NCBI GenBank assembly: GCA_902826835.1
Contig: CADEGH010000042.1
Coordinates: 1 to 40,993, forward strand
Reading direction: 5' to 3'
From: an uncultured bacterium
GTDB lineage: Bacteria > Planctomycetota > GCA-002687715
DNA: 40,993 nt
Position numbers and translations under genes: made by a program. Position 1 is the stretch's first letter. Each line of letters opens with the position of its first letter. This document shows, piece after piece, positions 15,723-25,192 of this stretch. The notes below the pieces were generated by a model, which saw only the letters and a list, made by a program, of their open reading frames with translations, had not been told where the DNA came from and made no database searches.

Positions 15723-18254
15723 TCAGGGATTGGGAATTGGGCGTGGCCTTTGGAAGGCGGCGAGGAGGATGACTGGGGCGGCGCCGAAGAGGGTGGCGAT
15801 CAGGAGGGACGTGGGGGGAGGAGCGACGAGGCGGAAGGCGGCGGCGAGGAACGGGACGTACAGCACGAGGGCGAGGGCAAACAAGGTCAAGGCGGTGATC
15901 CAGGCGAGGGTGCGAGTCGTCCGACGCACGGACTCGAGGAGGCTCGCGCGGCCGGCGCGCTCGGCGAAAATGAGAGCGAGGTTGCCGATGACCAGGGCGA
16001 CGAAGGCGAAAGCGCGGGCTTCCGCCTCGGGATGGGATCCGCGCGCGAAGGCAAAGGAGGCCAGCACGGCGAACAGCACGACGCTGCCCCGAAGGAGGGC
16101 TCGACCCACCGCACGGAGACTGAATAACGGGTCGGTGACGAGGCGTGGCGATCGGCGCATCCCATCGGGCTCGGCCGGATCGGCTTCGAAAGCGAGGGAA
16201 CAGGACGGATCGATGACCAGTTCCATGAAAGCGATGTGCAGAGGAAGGAGGAGCGCGGGCCAGTCGAGCAAGCTCGGGATCAGGGCGGATCCGGCGAGGG
16301 GAACGTGGACGGCCAACACATAAGACATCGCCTTTTGGAGATTGGCGAAGATGCGACGGCCTCCCTCCACGGCGGTGAGGATCGAGGCAAAATTGTCATC
16401 GAGCAGGACCAAGGACGCCGCGGCACGAGCGACGTCGGTGCCCTGGGCCCCCATGGCGACCCCCACGTGGGCCGCGCGGAGTGCGGGCGCGTCATTGACT
16501 CCATCGCCGGTCATGGCCACGACTTCGCCGGCGGACTGAAGGGCTTGGACGATGCGGAGTTTCTGCGTCGGCGCGATGCGGGCGCAGACCCCGATCGTGC
16601 GCAGCCGCTGCCTCAGCGACTCGTCGTCCATCCCGGCCAGCTCGTCCCCCGAGAGAACATCGTCGTTCGGAATTCCGGCCTGTCTCGCGATGGCCTGCGC
16701 GGTGCGGGGGAAGTCGCCGGTGATCATGATCACGCGGATCCCCGCTTCCCGGCAGCGTCGCACGACGTCGGGGATGATCGGTCGGAGCGGGTCGGCGAGG
16801 CCGACCAAGCCCGTGAATTCGAAATCGAAGTCGTGTTCGTGCGTCGGCCAGGCCTCGCCGACAAATCGAGCGCGCGCCACTCCGAGGACCCGCAGCCCGC
16901 GGCTCGCCATCCGCAGGGCGGCCTCCGTGATCGGGGCGGACTGCGGCAGCGTCAGGTGGCATAGGTCGATGATGGCCTCTGGGGAGCCCTTGGCAGCGAC
17001 TACGAATTCGGGTCGATCCACGGCCCGCCAAACGTGGGACATGGCGCGGAGTTCCGGGGTGAGCGCGTACTCGTGCACCAGGGTCCAGTCGGCATGGAGG
17101 TGTTCGGTGCCGGCCAAGTCCCGCTGCCCGACCTGGTGAATGGCCTGCTCCATCGGATCGAAGGGGGAAATTTCACTGGCGAGGATCGCGATCTCCGCAA
17201 GCTCGTGGAAGTGCTCCGGCAGGTCTTCACCTTCCGTGGGAGTGAGGTCCAAGGCGCGATGCCCGGCCCAAAGCTCCGCGACCCTCATCCGATTCAGCGT
17301 GAGCGTGCCGGTCTTGTCGACGCACAGGACGGAGGTCGCGCCGAGAGTCTCGATCGCGCTCAGGCGTCTGGTGAGAATGTGGGACTTTGCCAGGCGGCGC
17401 GCGCCGATCGCGGGGAACACGGTGAGAATGACGGCGTACTCCTCGGGGAGCAGCGCCATCGCCAGGGCAATCCCGGAGAGCAGGGCGGGAATCCATGCGC
17501 CGTGCTTGAAGCCTTCGAAGAGAACGAGGCCCGAACTCGCGACGACCCCGACCAGCGCCAAGACCCTGATGAGTCGGGCGGTCTGCCGATGGAGGGGCGA
17601 GTCGGCCTCTTCGACCGAATCGAGGGCTTGGCCGATCCGGCCAATTTCGGTGCGAGCGCCGGTGGCGGTGACGATGGTTTCCCCCTGGCCCTGCACGACC
17701 ATCGTTCCGGCGAAGACGATAGGAGGTGCGTCGTCTCCAGGCGGCACATGCGGCGAACTCGGCGCGGCGAGTTTGCGCACTGGCTCGGATTCGCCGGTCA
17801 GGATCGACTCGTCCGTCGCGAGTTCGTTGGCGACGAGAACTCGGCCGTCGGCAGGGATGCGGTCGCCTTCGGCGAGTCGCACAAGATCGCCGCGCACCAC
17901 CTCCGTACTGAGGATCGTCTTCTCCTCGCGGTCGCGGACGACGCGGGCGCGCTTGGGGGCCAGGTCGCGCAGGGCTTCCAGGGCGCGCTCGGAGCGAAGC
18001 TCCTGGATGAGAGTGATCCCGAGGGTGATGACGACGAAGCCGAGGAGGGTCGCGCCTTCCCTAGGCTCGCCGAGTGCGAGGTAGAGAGTCGCCGCTCCGA
18101 GCAGGAGCAGGAACATCGGCTCCTTCATGGTGTGGAGCACGATGTCGAGGGGGCGGCGGCGGCGGCCCGAGGGGAGTTCGTTAGGACCGTCCTTGCGCAG
18201 GCGCTGGATGGCCTCGCTCTCCGAGAGTCCGGGAGGTGGTGGGTCGGCCCGCAT
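15723..18254 (-). CDS. P-type cation-transporting ATPase (843 aa)
   Basis: Inner-membrane ATPase that pumps cations using an aspartyl-phosphate intermediate. It shows the actuator motif TGES (153-156), the membrane motif LPEEYAV (269-275), phosphorylation site D313 in DKTGTLT, MITGD and GDGVNDAP in the P domain, and C-terminal membrane segments. The order and the N-terminal cation ATPase domain (LSESEAIQRLRKDGPNELP) place it among P2-type (Ca/Mg-like) pumps. The PEEYA motif in place of PEGL is characteristic of a bacterial subgroup whose ion is not well defined, so I do not name the substrate. It is a single gene, divergent from the beta-helix protein. Confidence 0.94.
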   Translation of the reverse strand: MRADPPPPGLSESEAIQRLRKDGPNELPSGRRRRPLDIVLHTMKEPMFLLLLGAATLYLALGEPREGATLLGFVVITLGITLIQELRSERALEALRDLAPKRARVVRDREEKTILSTEVVRGDLVRLAEGDRIPADGRVLVANELATDESILTGESEPVRKLAAPSSPHVPPGDDAPPIVFAGTMVVQGQGETIVTATGARTEIGRIGQALDSVEEADSPLHRQTARLIRVLALVGVVASSGLVLFEGFKHGAWIPALLSGIALAMALLPEEYAVILTVFPAIGARRLAKSHILTRRLSAIETLGATSVLCVDKTGTLTLNRMRVAELWAGHRALDLTPTEGEDLPEHFHELAEIAILASEISPFDPMEQAIHQVGQRDLAGTEHLHADWTLVHEYALTPELRAMSHVWRAVDRPEFVVAAKGSPEAIIDLCHLTLPQSAPITEAALRMASRGLRVLGVARARFVGEAWPTHEHDFDFEFTGLVGLADPLRPIIPDVVRRCREAGIRVIMITGDFPRTAQAIARQAGIPNDDVLSGDELAGMDDESLRQRLRTIGVCARIAPTQKLRIVQALQSAGEVVAMTGDGVNDAPALRAAHVGVAMGAQGTDVARAAASLVLLDDNFASILTAVEGGRRIFANLQKAMSYVLAVHVPLAGSALIPSLLDWPALLLPLHIAFMELVIDPSCSLAFEADPAEPDGMRRSPRLVTDPLFSLRAVGRALLRGSVVLFAVLASFAFARGSHPEAEARAFAFVALVIGNLALIFAERAGRASLLESVRRTTRTLAWITALTLFALALVLYVPFLAAAFRLVAPPPTSLLIATLFGAAPVILLAAFQRPRPIPNP

Positions 18255-18400
18255 GGTGGAGTTTAGGGCCCGGAGGCGGGGGGGCCAGCTTCTGAGGGGC
18301 TGGACGGGGAGGCTCGTTTGCGGGGGAGGAGTGGAAGGGGGCGAGTGTCTTGGTGGGCGGTTTCGCGTGGAAGGCGGTGGTTGTCTGATGTCGGTAGGGG

Positions 18401-18513
18401 GCGGATCTGGTGATCCGCGGTCCCGGGGGGCGCGAGGTGTGCGACGGCGACGGGGAGTGGAAGGGGCGGTTGATGGGAACCGGTAGTGAGCAGATCGGGT
18501 GATCCACGGCCCC
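18401..18513. repeat. dispersed double-hairpin repeat, degenerate copy
   Basis: Begins with GCGGATCTGGTGATCCGCG and GTCCC (18401-18424), the left arm seen also at 28543. A GATGGGAAC remnant (18472-18480) marks where a right arm would begin, and a degenerate second left arm (CAGATCGGGTGATCCACG) lies at 18491-18508. Within the arm CGGATC pairs with GATCCG around TGGT. It lies in the spacer between divergent genes (18255-18778). I see nothing else in that spacer. Confidence 0.75.
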
Positions 18514-18778
18514 GACGCACGGCGGGATCCGGAGAAACCTCATTGGGGTATTGCCGAGATTCTTGAAGGAAGCCCTGAGGACGAGGGAATGCACGGGTTG
18601 GCCGAAGCAGTCCTTCGGCATCTTCGTGGGAGATGGCCTTGACAGATCGGGGGCTCAAGCCCGAGACTCGCCGTCCCAGCTCTTGCGATCCTCTCCCCCC
18701 GAGGTGGCGAGCGAGGCCGTGCCTGGCGGCGCTCTCACCCCGCGGGACGTCGATTCCCTTCATGCCCTGGAGAAGTTC

Positions 18779-20500
18779 ATGACCCTGCAACCTCGTGTCC
18801 TCTTGGTGAGCGTTCTCGCCCTCACCGTTTCCGTTTCGGCTCAGCTTCCGGTCGGGAACTACACCATCGACCCCACCGTCCCCACCGGTGGGACCAACTA
18901 CCAGACTTGGGCGGATGCGGTGACCGCGCTGGGCGCCGGCATCGTGGGGGTTGGGCCGACGACCTTCACGGTCGCTTCGGCAACGTTCAACGAGGTCGTG
19001 AGCATTCCGACGATCGCCGGCACCAGCGCGGCTTCGCCCATCACCTTCATCGCGATGGGCGCGCCGGCCGTCATCGATGCCGGCGGGGCCCTCGACGCCT
19101 TCCTGGTCAACAACGCCCAGGCCTATCTCACCTTCGAGAACATCGAGATCCGCAACTTCACTCGTTATGGCCTGTATGTGCTCGGGACCAGCACCCTCCG
19201 AGCCACCTTCTGCAACTTCCGGCGGATCGTGGCGGATGCTCCGGCGACCACCTCGACCACCATTTCTCCGATTCGTGTGTTCTACAGCAACGACTGCAAC
19301 TTCGAGGACTGCCGCTTCGCGGGCGGTGGATACACACTGCGCAGCGAGCAAATCAACCGCACGAATTTCCGCCGCTGCGAGTTTGACGGGAAGAACCTGG
19401 CTTCGAGCGTCCTCGCTCCCTTCAATAGCAATGATGCGGACAACCTGTGGGAAAATTGCTTCGTGCATAGCTGCGGACCGAGCGGCTTGGGCATGAACAT
19501 CAACCTCAGCAGCTACGGCAACATCTTCTTGCACAACACCGTCATCGTGAACACCACCGCTCGCGGGGTGCTTTTGGGATCGCTCACGACCTGGAGCCGG
19601 GCCAACGTCTTCCGCAACAACATCGTCATCAACACTGGGACGGGAAGCTGCATCCTCTACGGCGCGGGTGCAGGCGCCCCGGGAATCCTCCAGGTCAACG
19701 ACGTCGACTACAACGTCTACTACGCCCCCAATGGCACCGCGGTCGGGATGGAAGCGGGAGTTGCTCCCAACTTCGTGACCGGCTCGCTTGCCGCCTGGCA
19801 GAGCTTCCTCGCCGCGAACCCCGGAATTATCCCCGCCGCTGGTGGAACCAACTGGGATGGCAATTCCATTGAAGCCGATCCTCAGCTCGTGAACGCTACC
19901 GCCCCCTTCGACATCCACCTCTTGCCGACCTCTCCGGCGATTGGCGCCGGAACTTCGGTTTGTATCCCGGGGACCTACATCTCCTACTCGCAGACCTACG
20001 TGACGACGGACGACCGGGACGGCGACCCACGCCCGGCCACCGGGATCGACATCGGCGCCGACCAATCCGGCTGCGCGGTACCACTGTTCGAGACCAACGA
20101 CCTCGCCTCGGCCCTGAACCTGAACGGCGCGACCGGCAGCGCGTGTTCCGCGGCCGTCACGGTGGTTGCGAGTGGAGGCGCCGTCGCATTGAACTTGGCC
20201 AGCACCAATGTCGGACTGCCGTGGGAAGCCGTCGTGAGTCTTGCTCCCGTGGTTCCGTTCGGGGGAGGCGCCCTGCAGACTGGCGCGGGCCAGTTCATCA
20301 ACGTCAATTTAGGCGCGCCGCTCCTGTTCCTGGTGGGCGGGGGAGCACCCTCCTTCTCGGTGCCTTTCCCCGGAGCTTCGACCATCAACTTCACCGCGCC
20401 TCCCGGGCCCTTTGTCGCTACGGTCCAGATGGTGAACGTCGATCCCACCCATCCGGATGGATTCGCCGCGTCGCAACCATCCCAGCTCACGGTTCCCTGA
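18779..20500 (+). CDS. secreted right-handed beta-helix protein (573 aa)
   Basis: The ATG at 18779 has GGAGA upstream and starts a signal peptide (VLLVSVLALTVSVSAQ). Residues about 90-430 show the repeating pattern of parallel beta-helix proteins: regularly spaced short strands with N and D at turns (FENIEIRNFTRYGLYV, NIFLHNTVIVNTTARGVLLG, ANVFRNNIVINTG). This fold is common in surface polysaccharide lyases and adhesins, but no catalytic site is recognisable. A DDRDGDPRP followed by IDIGADQSG closes the helix. A separate C-terminal beta-rich module of ~130 residues follows, perhaps a sorting or anchoring domain. Confidence 0.88.
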   Translation: MTLQPRVLLVSVLALTVSVSAQLPVGNYTIDPTVPTGGTNYQTWADAVTALGAGIVGVGPTTFTVASATFNEVVSIPTIAGTSAASPITFIAMGAPAVIDAGGALDAFLVNNAQAYLTFENIEIRNFTRYGLYVLGTSTLRATFCNFRRIVADAPATTSTTISPIRVFYSNDCNFEDCRFAGGGYTLRSEQINRTNFRRCEFDGKNLASSVLAPFNSNDADNLWENCFVHSCGPSGLGMNINLSSYGNIFLHNTVIVNTTARGVLLGSLTTWSRANVFRNNIVINTGTGSCILYGAGAGAPGILQVNDVDYNVYYAPNGTAVGMEAGVAPNFVTGSLAAWQSFLAANPGIIPAAGGTNWDGNSIEADPQLVNATAPFDIHLLPTSPAIGAGTSVCIPGTYISYSQTYVTTDDRDGDPRPATGIDIGADQSGCAVPLFETNDLASALNLNGATGSACSAAVTVVASGGAVALNLASTNVGLPWEAVVSLAPVVPFGGGALQTGAGQFINVNLGAPLLFLVGGGAPSFSVPFPGASTINFTAPPGPFVATVQMVNVDPTHPDGFAASQPSQLTVP

Positions 20501-20654
20501 GCCGAAGTCGCCTGGGATCGAAGTGATTGCGGGCCTGGTAGTTGCACTGCTCGGACCGGGCCCGCCTTGATGACTTGCGTACGCCGTTGCGTTCGCACGT
20601 CATTGCCGGGAATCGTGACTGTCCACTGAGGGCGTCGGTGTCTACACTGAGTTC

Positions 20655-21824
20655 ATGACGAAGCGACTCCCCGCATTCTGCCTGGTGATGGTCTTCTTTT
20701 CAGGGACGGGAGTTTCGGGCCGCGCGATCTTCGCGCAACCTCCGAGCCGGTGCACCCTTTGTCTCGACACGAAGACGATTCCCTGTCCTCCGTGTCGAGG
20801 GGGCGGGGCGATCGATCTCGCTTGTCGGAGCTGCGGGGTCGGAAAGCCGGTGGTCTGCGCTCGGTGTGGTCCCCGGACCGCGGCCATGGCCAAAGCCGAC
20901 CTGGCTGAGCGTGCAAGAGAGCTCGGGACAACCGTCGAGCAATTGGAAGCCCTGGACGAACTGGTGCGCAAACTCACCGCGTCGCTCGACAAGACGCCGG
21001 AGGACAAACGGCCGAAGGAGAAGCCCTTTGTCGCCGGTAAGGTCGACTGCCCCGCTCCGACCTGCTACGGGGGCCGAACCCTTTGGAGTGACGGAGACAC
21101 TTCCCCGTGTCTGCTCTGTGCGAATAAGGGCTTGGTCGCGTGCCAAGACTGTCGCGGCAGCCCCAAGTGTGATGCCTGTGGCGGAACTCGCAAACTCCAG
21201 GAAACCTGCGCAGATTGCGCCGGCCATAAGCGGCTGCCCTGTCCGGGCTGTGAAGTGGTGCCACTGAAGAGCGACGCCTGCTTGGCGTGTGCGGGTAAGG
21301 CTGCACGGGACTGCGGCCGATGCGTGACCAAATCACACCGACCGAGACCCTGCGGAGCGTGCGGTTCGGACGGCAAGACCGCGTGCCTCAAGTGTCGCGG
21401 CACCGGCGGGGAGCCATGTCCGCGTTGCGGCGGCTGCGGGAAAATCAGGATCGGCTCCAGTGGCATCAACGCCACGAACGACCAAGCGTGCGACCTTTGT
21501 GATCGGCGCGGCGACAATCCCTGTCGCGGGTGCACCAAGGGACAGAGGAAGTGCGCCGCGTGTGCAGGCGAGGGCAAACTCCTGGCCTGCCCAAATCTGA
21601 ACCGGGTACCCTGCCCGTGCACGAGCGAAGGGGCGCATCGTCGGTTGATGGTCTACGCCGAGGCCCTGGCCGCCGGGGGGATGCGCGAGCGCGCGCGTAC
21701 GTTCCTCGGAATCGCGATCGAGAAGATCGGCGCAGGAGTGGCCGCTCCGGGACTTCCGGCCGAGGAGGCTGCGCGCATCAAAACGCGAATCGAAGCGCGC
21801 ATCGCGGAACTCTCGGCGAAATGA
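20655..21824 (+). CDS. exported Cys-rich protein with DnaJ-zinc-finger-like CxxC repeats (389 aa)
   Basis: A signal-peptide-like N-terminus (LPAFCLVMVFFSGTGVSG, then AIFAQ) is followed by about 18 CxxC motifs, many in the CxxCxGxG form of the DnaJ zinc-binding domain (for example CPPCRGGG, CDACGGTR, CLKCRGTG, CAACAGEG). A charged helical segment (residues ~75-125) interrupts the array, and a C-terminal helical region lacks Cys. DnaJ-type fingers normally occur in cytoplasmic chaperones, so an exported array is unusual. There is no J domain. The next gene overlaps the stop by ATGA. The function is unknown; zinc binding is inferred from the motif. Confidence 0.85.
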   Translation: MTKRLPAFCLVMVFFSGTGVSGRAIFAQPPSRCTLCLDTKTIPCPPCRGGGAIDLACRSCGVGKPVVCARCGPRTAAMAKADLAERARELGTTVEQLEALDELVRKLTASLDKTPEDKRPKEKPFVAGKVDCPAPTCYGGRTLWSDGDTSPCLLCANKGLVACQDCRGSPKCDACGGTRKLQETCADCAGHKRLPCPGCEVVPLKSDACLACAGKAARDCGRCVTKSHRPRPCGACGSDGKTACLKCRGTGGEPCPRCGGCGKIRIGSSGINATNDQACDLCDRRGDNPCRGCTKGQRKCAACAGEGKLLACPNLNRVPCPCTSEGAHRRLMVYAEALAAGGMRERARTFLGIAIEKIGAGVAAPGLPAEEAARIKTRIEARIAELSAK

Positions 21825-22441
21825 GCGGGGAGGGGGGCCTTACCGCCGGTTCACCGCCCGAGCCAATGGTCGGCGCTCGACCACGCCGCTGGTTGCGAGT
21901 CGGAATCATGGCCGCGAGCCTGCTCCTGGTCGCCGGAGCGGCGACGATCTGGATCATCGAGCGGAAGCTGGAGCGGCTCATGGAGTCTTGGCCCACCGCG
22001 TTATCCACCGCTTGGAGTCTGATGGATCAGCACCAGCGAATCTGGAGCGGGGAGCTGGCCACCGTCGCCGGGACCGAGACGATTCCCGGCATCCAGCGGC
22101 TTTTCAAAGAGAGACTTCCGTTTGAGGCCCCGCTCCGCTCCGAATTCGAGTCGCGTCTGGAGGTGGTCGGGGCGGCTTGTTGCAAGCTCAACGAGGCGCC
22201 ATTGGGAGTGGTGAAGATCCGCGTTGGCGGCGCGGATGTCTCCGTGTTTCTCGCCGCGGAGTCCGGCATGGGGTCTCCCGATCGGTTCGCCTTCGGCCCC
22301 ATCTACTTGCCGACGGAATCGAACTCGAGTCAACCCGCGTACTGGCTCAGCAAGCGCGGGCCCATTCTCGTGGCGGCAGTGGGAAACCTGACCACGACCG
22401 AACTCGGGCGAGTTCTGGATGGAGTGCTGGTGGATCCTTGA
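21821..22441 (+). CDS. single-pass membrane protein of unknown function (206 aa)
   Basis: The ATG at 21821 overlaps the stop of the Cys-rich protein gene as ATGA, so the two are coupled. One transmembrane helix (VGIMAASLLLVAGAATIWII, residues ~28-47) follows a short basic cytoplasmic N-terminus. The remaining ~155 residues would lie outside the cytoplasm. The final segment (GPILVAAVGNLTTTELGRVL) resembles the end of the periplasmic domain of some anti-sigma-like membrane proteins, but there is no zinc anti-sigma motif. It probably works with the exported Cys-rich partner. Confidence 0.78.
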   Translation: MSGEGGLTAGSPPEPMVGARPRRWLRVGIMAASLLLVAGAATIWIIERKLERLMESWPTALSTAWSLMDQHQRIWSGELATVAGTETIPGIQRLFKERLPFEAPLRSEFESRLEVVGAACCKLNEAPLGVVKIRVGGADVSVFLAAESGMGSPDRFAFGPIYLPTESNSSQPAYWLSKRGPILVAAVGNLTTTELGRVLDGVLVDP

Positions 22442-22488
22442 GGGTCGAGGGCCTGATGTGGCCTCACTTCGGCAGCCCCGCCAGGTTT

Positions 22489-23808
22489 TCAGGCGCTGCG
22501 CAACGCGCCGTTGGTTACCAACCACTGCAGGGCGAGGATCACGTTTTCGGGATCGTTGTGACGCTTGGCCAGGTGGGCGGACACGATTTGGTAGGCGGGG
22601 AGCGGACGCTCCGCCGACTCGAGCAAGAGCCGAAAATCGATGTCCAAAAGGTCGGCAGGACAGGGCGGGAGCGGAGCGGAGGCGACGTGGGTCAAGGTTA
22701 TCAACGGATCGAGAGCCATGACCCCGTGCCGGCGCTGCCAATAGGTCGCGGTTTGGAAACGCGGCTCTGATTGAAAGGTCGTTCGCCGACTCTTCGCGTA
22801 ACGCTCGAACTGAATGGTCATGTAGGCCTGGTACTCGGCTAACTCTTCGCTGCGTTCGTGGGCGAGTTTTTCGTGGACCGCGCGCGCCGCGCGGATGCCC
22901 GAATCCAGGGCCCGGACGATGCCTCCTCCGGCGAGGGGGTCGTAGGCGGCGGCCGCATCCCCGACGGCAATCCAATCCGTGCCGTGAAAGCGGTTCAATC
23001 GACTCGAGTGTGCAGGGGCCGAACGAATTGCATGCGGAGTAGCGGCGTTCGCCACGCGCGCCCCAGTGTGGGGTAACGACTTCAAGAAGCCGAGCCAGCG
23101 AGTCGGATCCGAAAACTCCATCGTGCGAGCCAGGTCGGAGTCGGTGAGCAGCGCCACGAACAGCGTTCGGTCCGGCGCCGGCACGGAGTAGCACCAGCCC
23201 TCGGGGAAGGTCTCAATCAGCGTGGAGGGTTCGGGGACCGCCGATGTCTGCACGGTGGCAACCAAGGCCACTTGGCGATCCAACACATGGAGGCTGGCTC
23301 CCAACTGCCGAGCGACGCGCGCGCTGCGTCCGGTGGCGTCGATCAAGAAGCGCGCGCTGATCCGGATGGCTCCCTCTTCGCCCACCGCAGTGATCCAGCG
23401 TCCTTCCTCGAAACAGGGGTCGACGACGTCGCGCTCGCCGAGGCAGAGGACGCCGGCCTCGCGGGCCAGTTCCGACAGGAGTCGATCGAATCCGCTGCCC
23501 TGGAGCAGCCAGCCGCGACCAGAGGGAGTGGTCAGGTGGTCCTGCGCTTCCAAATCGGAGGTTCCCCACGCCGCGGTAGTGGGTGGGCTTGGAGACAGGC
23601 CGAGGCCTTGGAATACCGTCCAGGCATCAAGGGACTCGAGAATCGGGCGAGCCGCGGAGCATAGGCTCTGGCCGGGGCGCGTCCGCTCGGTGCAGCGGCC
23701 ATCCACGACGGCGACCGAAAGTCCGTACTTGCGGCGCAGTTCCAAAGCGCACGCCAGGCCGCCCGGGCCGCCTCCGACTACGAGAGCATCGAAGCTCTTC
23801 GCGCTCAT
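22489..23808 (-). CDS. FAD-dependent oxidoreductase, halogenase/LodB-like superfamily (439 aa)
   Basis: Flavoprotein of the PHBH-like group that includes geranylgeranyl reductases, LodB and flavin halogenases. The N-terminal Rossmann motif is GGGPGG (12-17) followed by VAVVD. Further landmarks are a DATGRSARVARQLGA segment and the FAD-binding GDAAAAYDPLAGGGI (about residue 280). No WxWxIP motif of tryptophan halogenases is visible, so halogenation is unlikely. No LodA-type quinoprotein partner is adjacent, so the substrate stays open. The ATG at 23808 has GGAGG seven bases upstream. Confidence 0.85.
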   Translation of the reverse strand: MSAKSFDALVVGGGPGGLACALELRRKYGLSVAVVDGRCTERTRPGQSLCSAARPILESLDAWTVFQGLGLSPSPPTTAAWGTSDLEAQDHLTTPSGRGWLLQGSGFDRLLSELAREAGVLCLGERDVVDPCFEEGRWITAVGEEGAIRISARFLIDATGRSARVARQLGASLHVLDRQVALVATVQTSAVPEPSTLIETFPEGWCYSVPAPDRTLFVALLTDSDLARTMEFSDPTRWLGFLKSLPHTGARVANAATPHAIRSAPAHSSRLNRFHGTDWIAVGDAAAAYDPLAGGGIVRALDSGIRAARAVHEKLAHERSEELAEYQAYMTIQFERYAKSRRTTFQSEPRFQTATYWQRRHGVMALDPLITLTHVASAPLPPCPADLLDIDFRLLLESAERPLPAYQIVSAHLAKRHNDPENVILALQWLVTNGALRSA

Positions 23809-24070
23809 GCGGAGGCCTCCGCAGCGGTTCGCCACGGAGCCCAGAGGCCGCCCGGCAGGAAGCTGCCGGTCGGACTCGATGACCCATGGTCATGCACTCT
23901 TGCCGCCATGCTCAAAAACTCCTCAGGCTCGGGCCTGCCCATCTCGGAGGACTCCACCGGTTCAGTCTGATCGCAGGGGGAGGATCCTGGTTCTGAACCC
24001 AAGAGCGGCGGGCGCGCGGTGGGGATGACAGGAGTTTTTCTCGAAATTTGGCGCGCCCCGACGCCGGTTC

Positions 24071-24424
24071 TCAGGGCGATGGGGGGCGGTCGCGGAACCA
24101 GGCCAAGGCTGCGAAGGAAAGCCCGAGTCCGATGGCTGGCAAGCTGAGCAACGCCCGTGCACCCGAGTTGGCGAAATACCAGTAAGAAAAGGCCCCGAGG
24201 GCGGCGAGGACCACTCCTCCCAAGAGCGGGTAGCGCCAGGTCGCGAAGCCCAACGCGAGCAGGGCGGCGAGCCAGGCTGCGGGGATCCACCAGGGCGGGG
24301 CAGGGGATTCCCAAGACGACGCCATGATCACGAACCAGGCCCAAAAGGCGGCCCAGGCGCAATAGAGGGTCCGGAGGGCCCAGGTGAGGGTGGTGGGGTT
24401 GAGAATCGATCGGGTGATGGTCAT
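24071..24424 (-). CDS. small integral membrane protein (117 aa)
   Basis: Not assigned to a family. After a short N-terminus the sequence is nearly all membrane helix: LYCAWAAFWAWFVIMASS, then AWLAALLALGFATW, LLGGVVLAALGAFSYWYFA and LLSLPAIGLGLSFAALAWF, giving four predicted segments. The ATG at 24424 has GGAG ten bases upstream. It starts 75 bases after the TetR-family gene on the same strand and is the likely target of that regulator. The 262 bp on its 3' side (23809-24070) hold no gene; an ATGACC-CAT-GGTCAT palindrome at 23879-23893 is of unknown meaning. Confidence 0.72.
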   Translation of the reverse strand: MTITRSILNPTTLTWALRTLYCAWAAFWAWFVIMASSWESPAPPWWIPAAWLAALLALGFATWRYPLLGGVVLAALGAFSYWYFANSGARALLSLPAIGLGLSFAALAWFRDRPPSP

Positions 24425-24499
24425 GGCGGGAAATCTCCGGACTTGGAGTCTGGCGGTTGAGACAGTGATTGCTGGCAAAATTGGGGCGGACAAGCCCGA

Positions 24500-25087
24500 T
24501 CAGGGGCCCTCGAGCAGCCTCGCGCCGACTTTGCGGAACAGGTCGGAGCGTGCGGGCTTGCGAAGGAGGTTCAATTCGCGGCCGATGTTGGCGACGGTTC
24601 CGAGTCCCACGATCGCCCAGGCGATGAGCTCGGCATCGATGGCGCTCCCTTGGCGGGTTTTCGATCGGTGGTCCGTGAGGTGGGACTCGATCAGAGCGTG
24701 GAAGCGGCCGAAGAGGTCGGCGAGGGACGCGCGGATTTCCGGGTCGTCGGTCTCGGAAAGGCCGGCGAAGATGATGCGGTAGAGGCGCTGCTCACCGTGA
24801 TGGACCGCCTCGTAGCCGAGCAATCGCTCCGCGGCGGAGCTTTGGTCGCCCGGGTCTTCGGCCACCCGGCTCCAGACCTTCTGCGATTCGAGAAAGACCT
24901 GCTCCAGCGCCGCCAAGAACATGGCTCGTTTGTCGGGCCAGAGCCGGAACAGGGCCTTTTCTTGGACTTGGCATCGCTCGGCCAACGCGGCGGTGGTCGC
25001 GCGCCGGTAGCCCAGCTCCGAGAAGGCCCGGGCCAAGAGGGGCTTGATGGCCAGCCTGCGTTCTTCGCTCCGGTCGGGTCGAGGCAT
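24500..25087 (-). CDS. TetR/AcrR-family transcriptional regulator (195 aa)
   Basis: The N-terminal 55 residues form a typical TetR DNA-binding domain. The helix IKPLLARAFSELGYRRATTA is followed by the recognition helices AALAERCQVQEKALFRLWPDKRAMFLAAL. The C-terminal ligand-binding part is helical, as in the family, and the length is normal. A promoter and a palindromic site lie immediately upstream (25102-25146), so it is probably autoregulated. It is followed by a small membrane protein gene on the same strand. The inducer is unknown. Confidence 0.92.
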   Translation of the reverse strand: MPRPDRSEERRLAIKPLLARAFSELGYRRATTAALAERCQVQEKALFRLWPDKRAMFLAALEQVFLESQKVWSRVAEDPGDQSSAAERLLGYEAVHHGEQRLYRIIFAGLSETDDPEIRASLADLFGRFHALIESHLTDHRSKTRQGSAIDAELIAWAIVGLGTVANIGRELNLLRKPARSDLFRKVGARLLEGP

Positions 25088-25101
25088 GGGGTGATCTTTG
25101 G

Positions 25102-25146
25102 GACAGTGTGCGCTGTCATTATCCGCGACCCAATGTACCTAAGCAA
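25102..25146 (-). promoter_or_regulatory. promoter and operator of the TetR-family gene
   Basis: On the minus strand TTGCTT (25146-25141) and GATAAT (25123-25118) are separated by 17 bases, a good sigma-70-type promoter. Directly downstream lies the imperfect palindrome GACAGCGCACACTGTC (25117-25102; GACAG arms around a central six), ending 14 bases before the TetR start codon. A repressor bound there would block the transcription start. Confidence 0.6.
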
Positions 25147-25192
25147 GTGCCGGCAATTCCCGGAAACTGGCCGAGCCAAATGTCGCTCGAAT

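Noticed and set aside
18263..20065. 600-residue open frame on the minus strand opposite the beta-helix protein gene
   Set aside because: It is the mirror of a well-supported exported protein, has no start signal or domain and is of the Arg/Gly/Val-rich kind expected by chance in GC-rich DNA. Similar long antisense frames at 17034-18266 (+), 29073-30293 (-) and 34468-35700 (-) were rejected for the same reason.
23879..23893. ATGACC-CAT-GGTCAT palindrome upstream of the FAD oxidoreductase
   Set aside because: Perfect but short, and no promoter or regulator can be tied to it.
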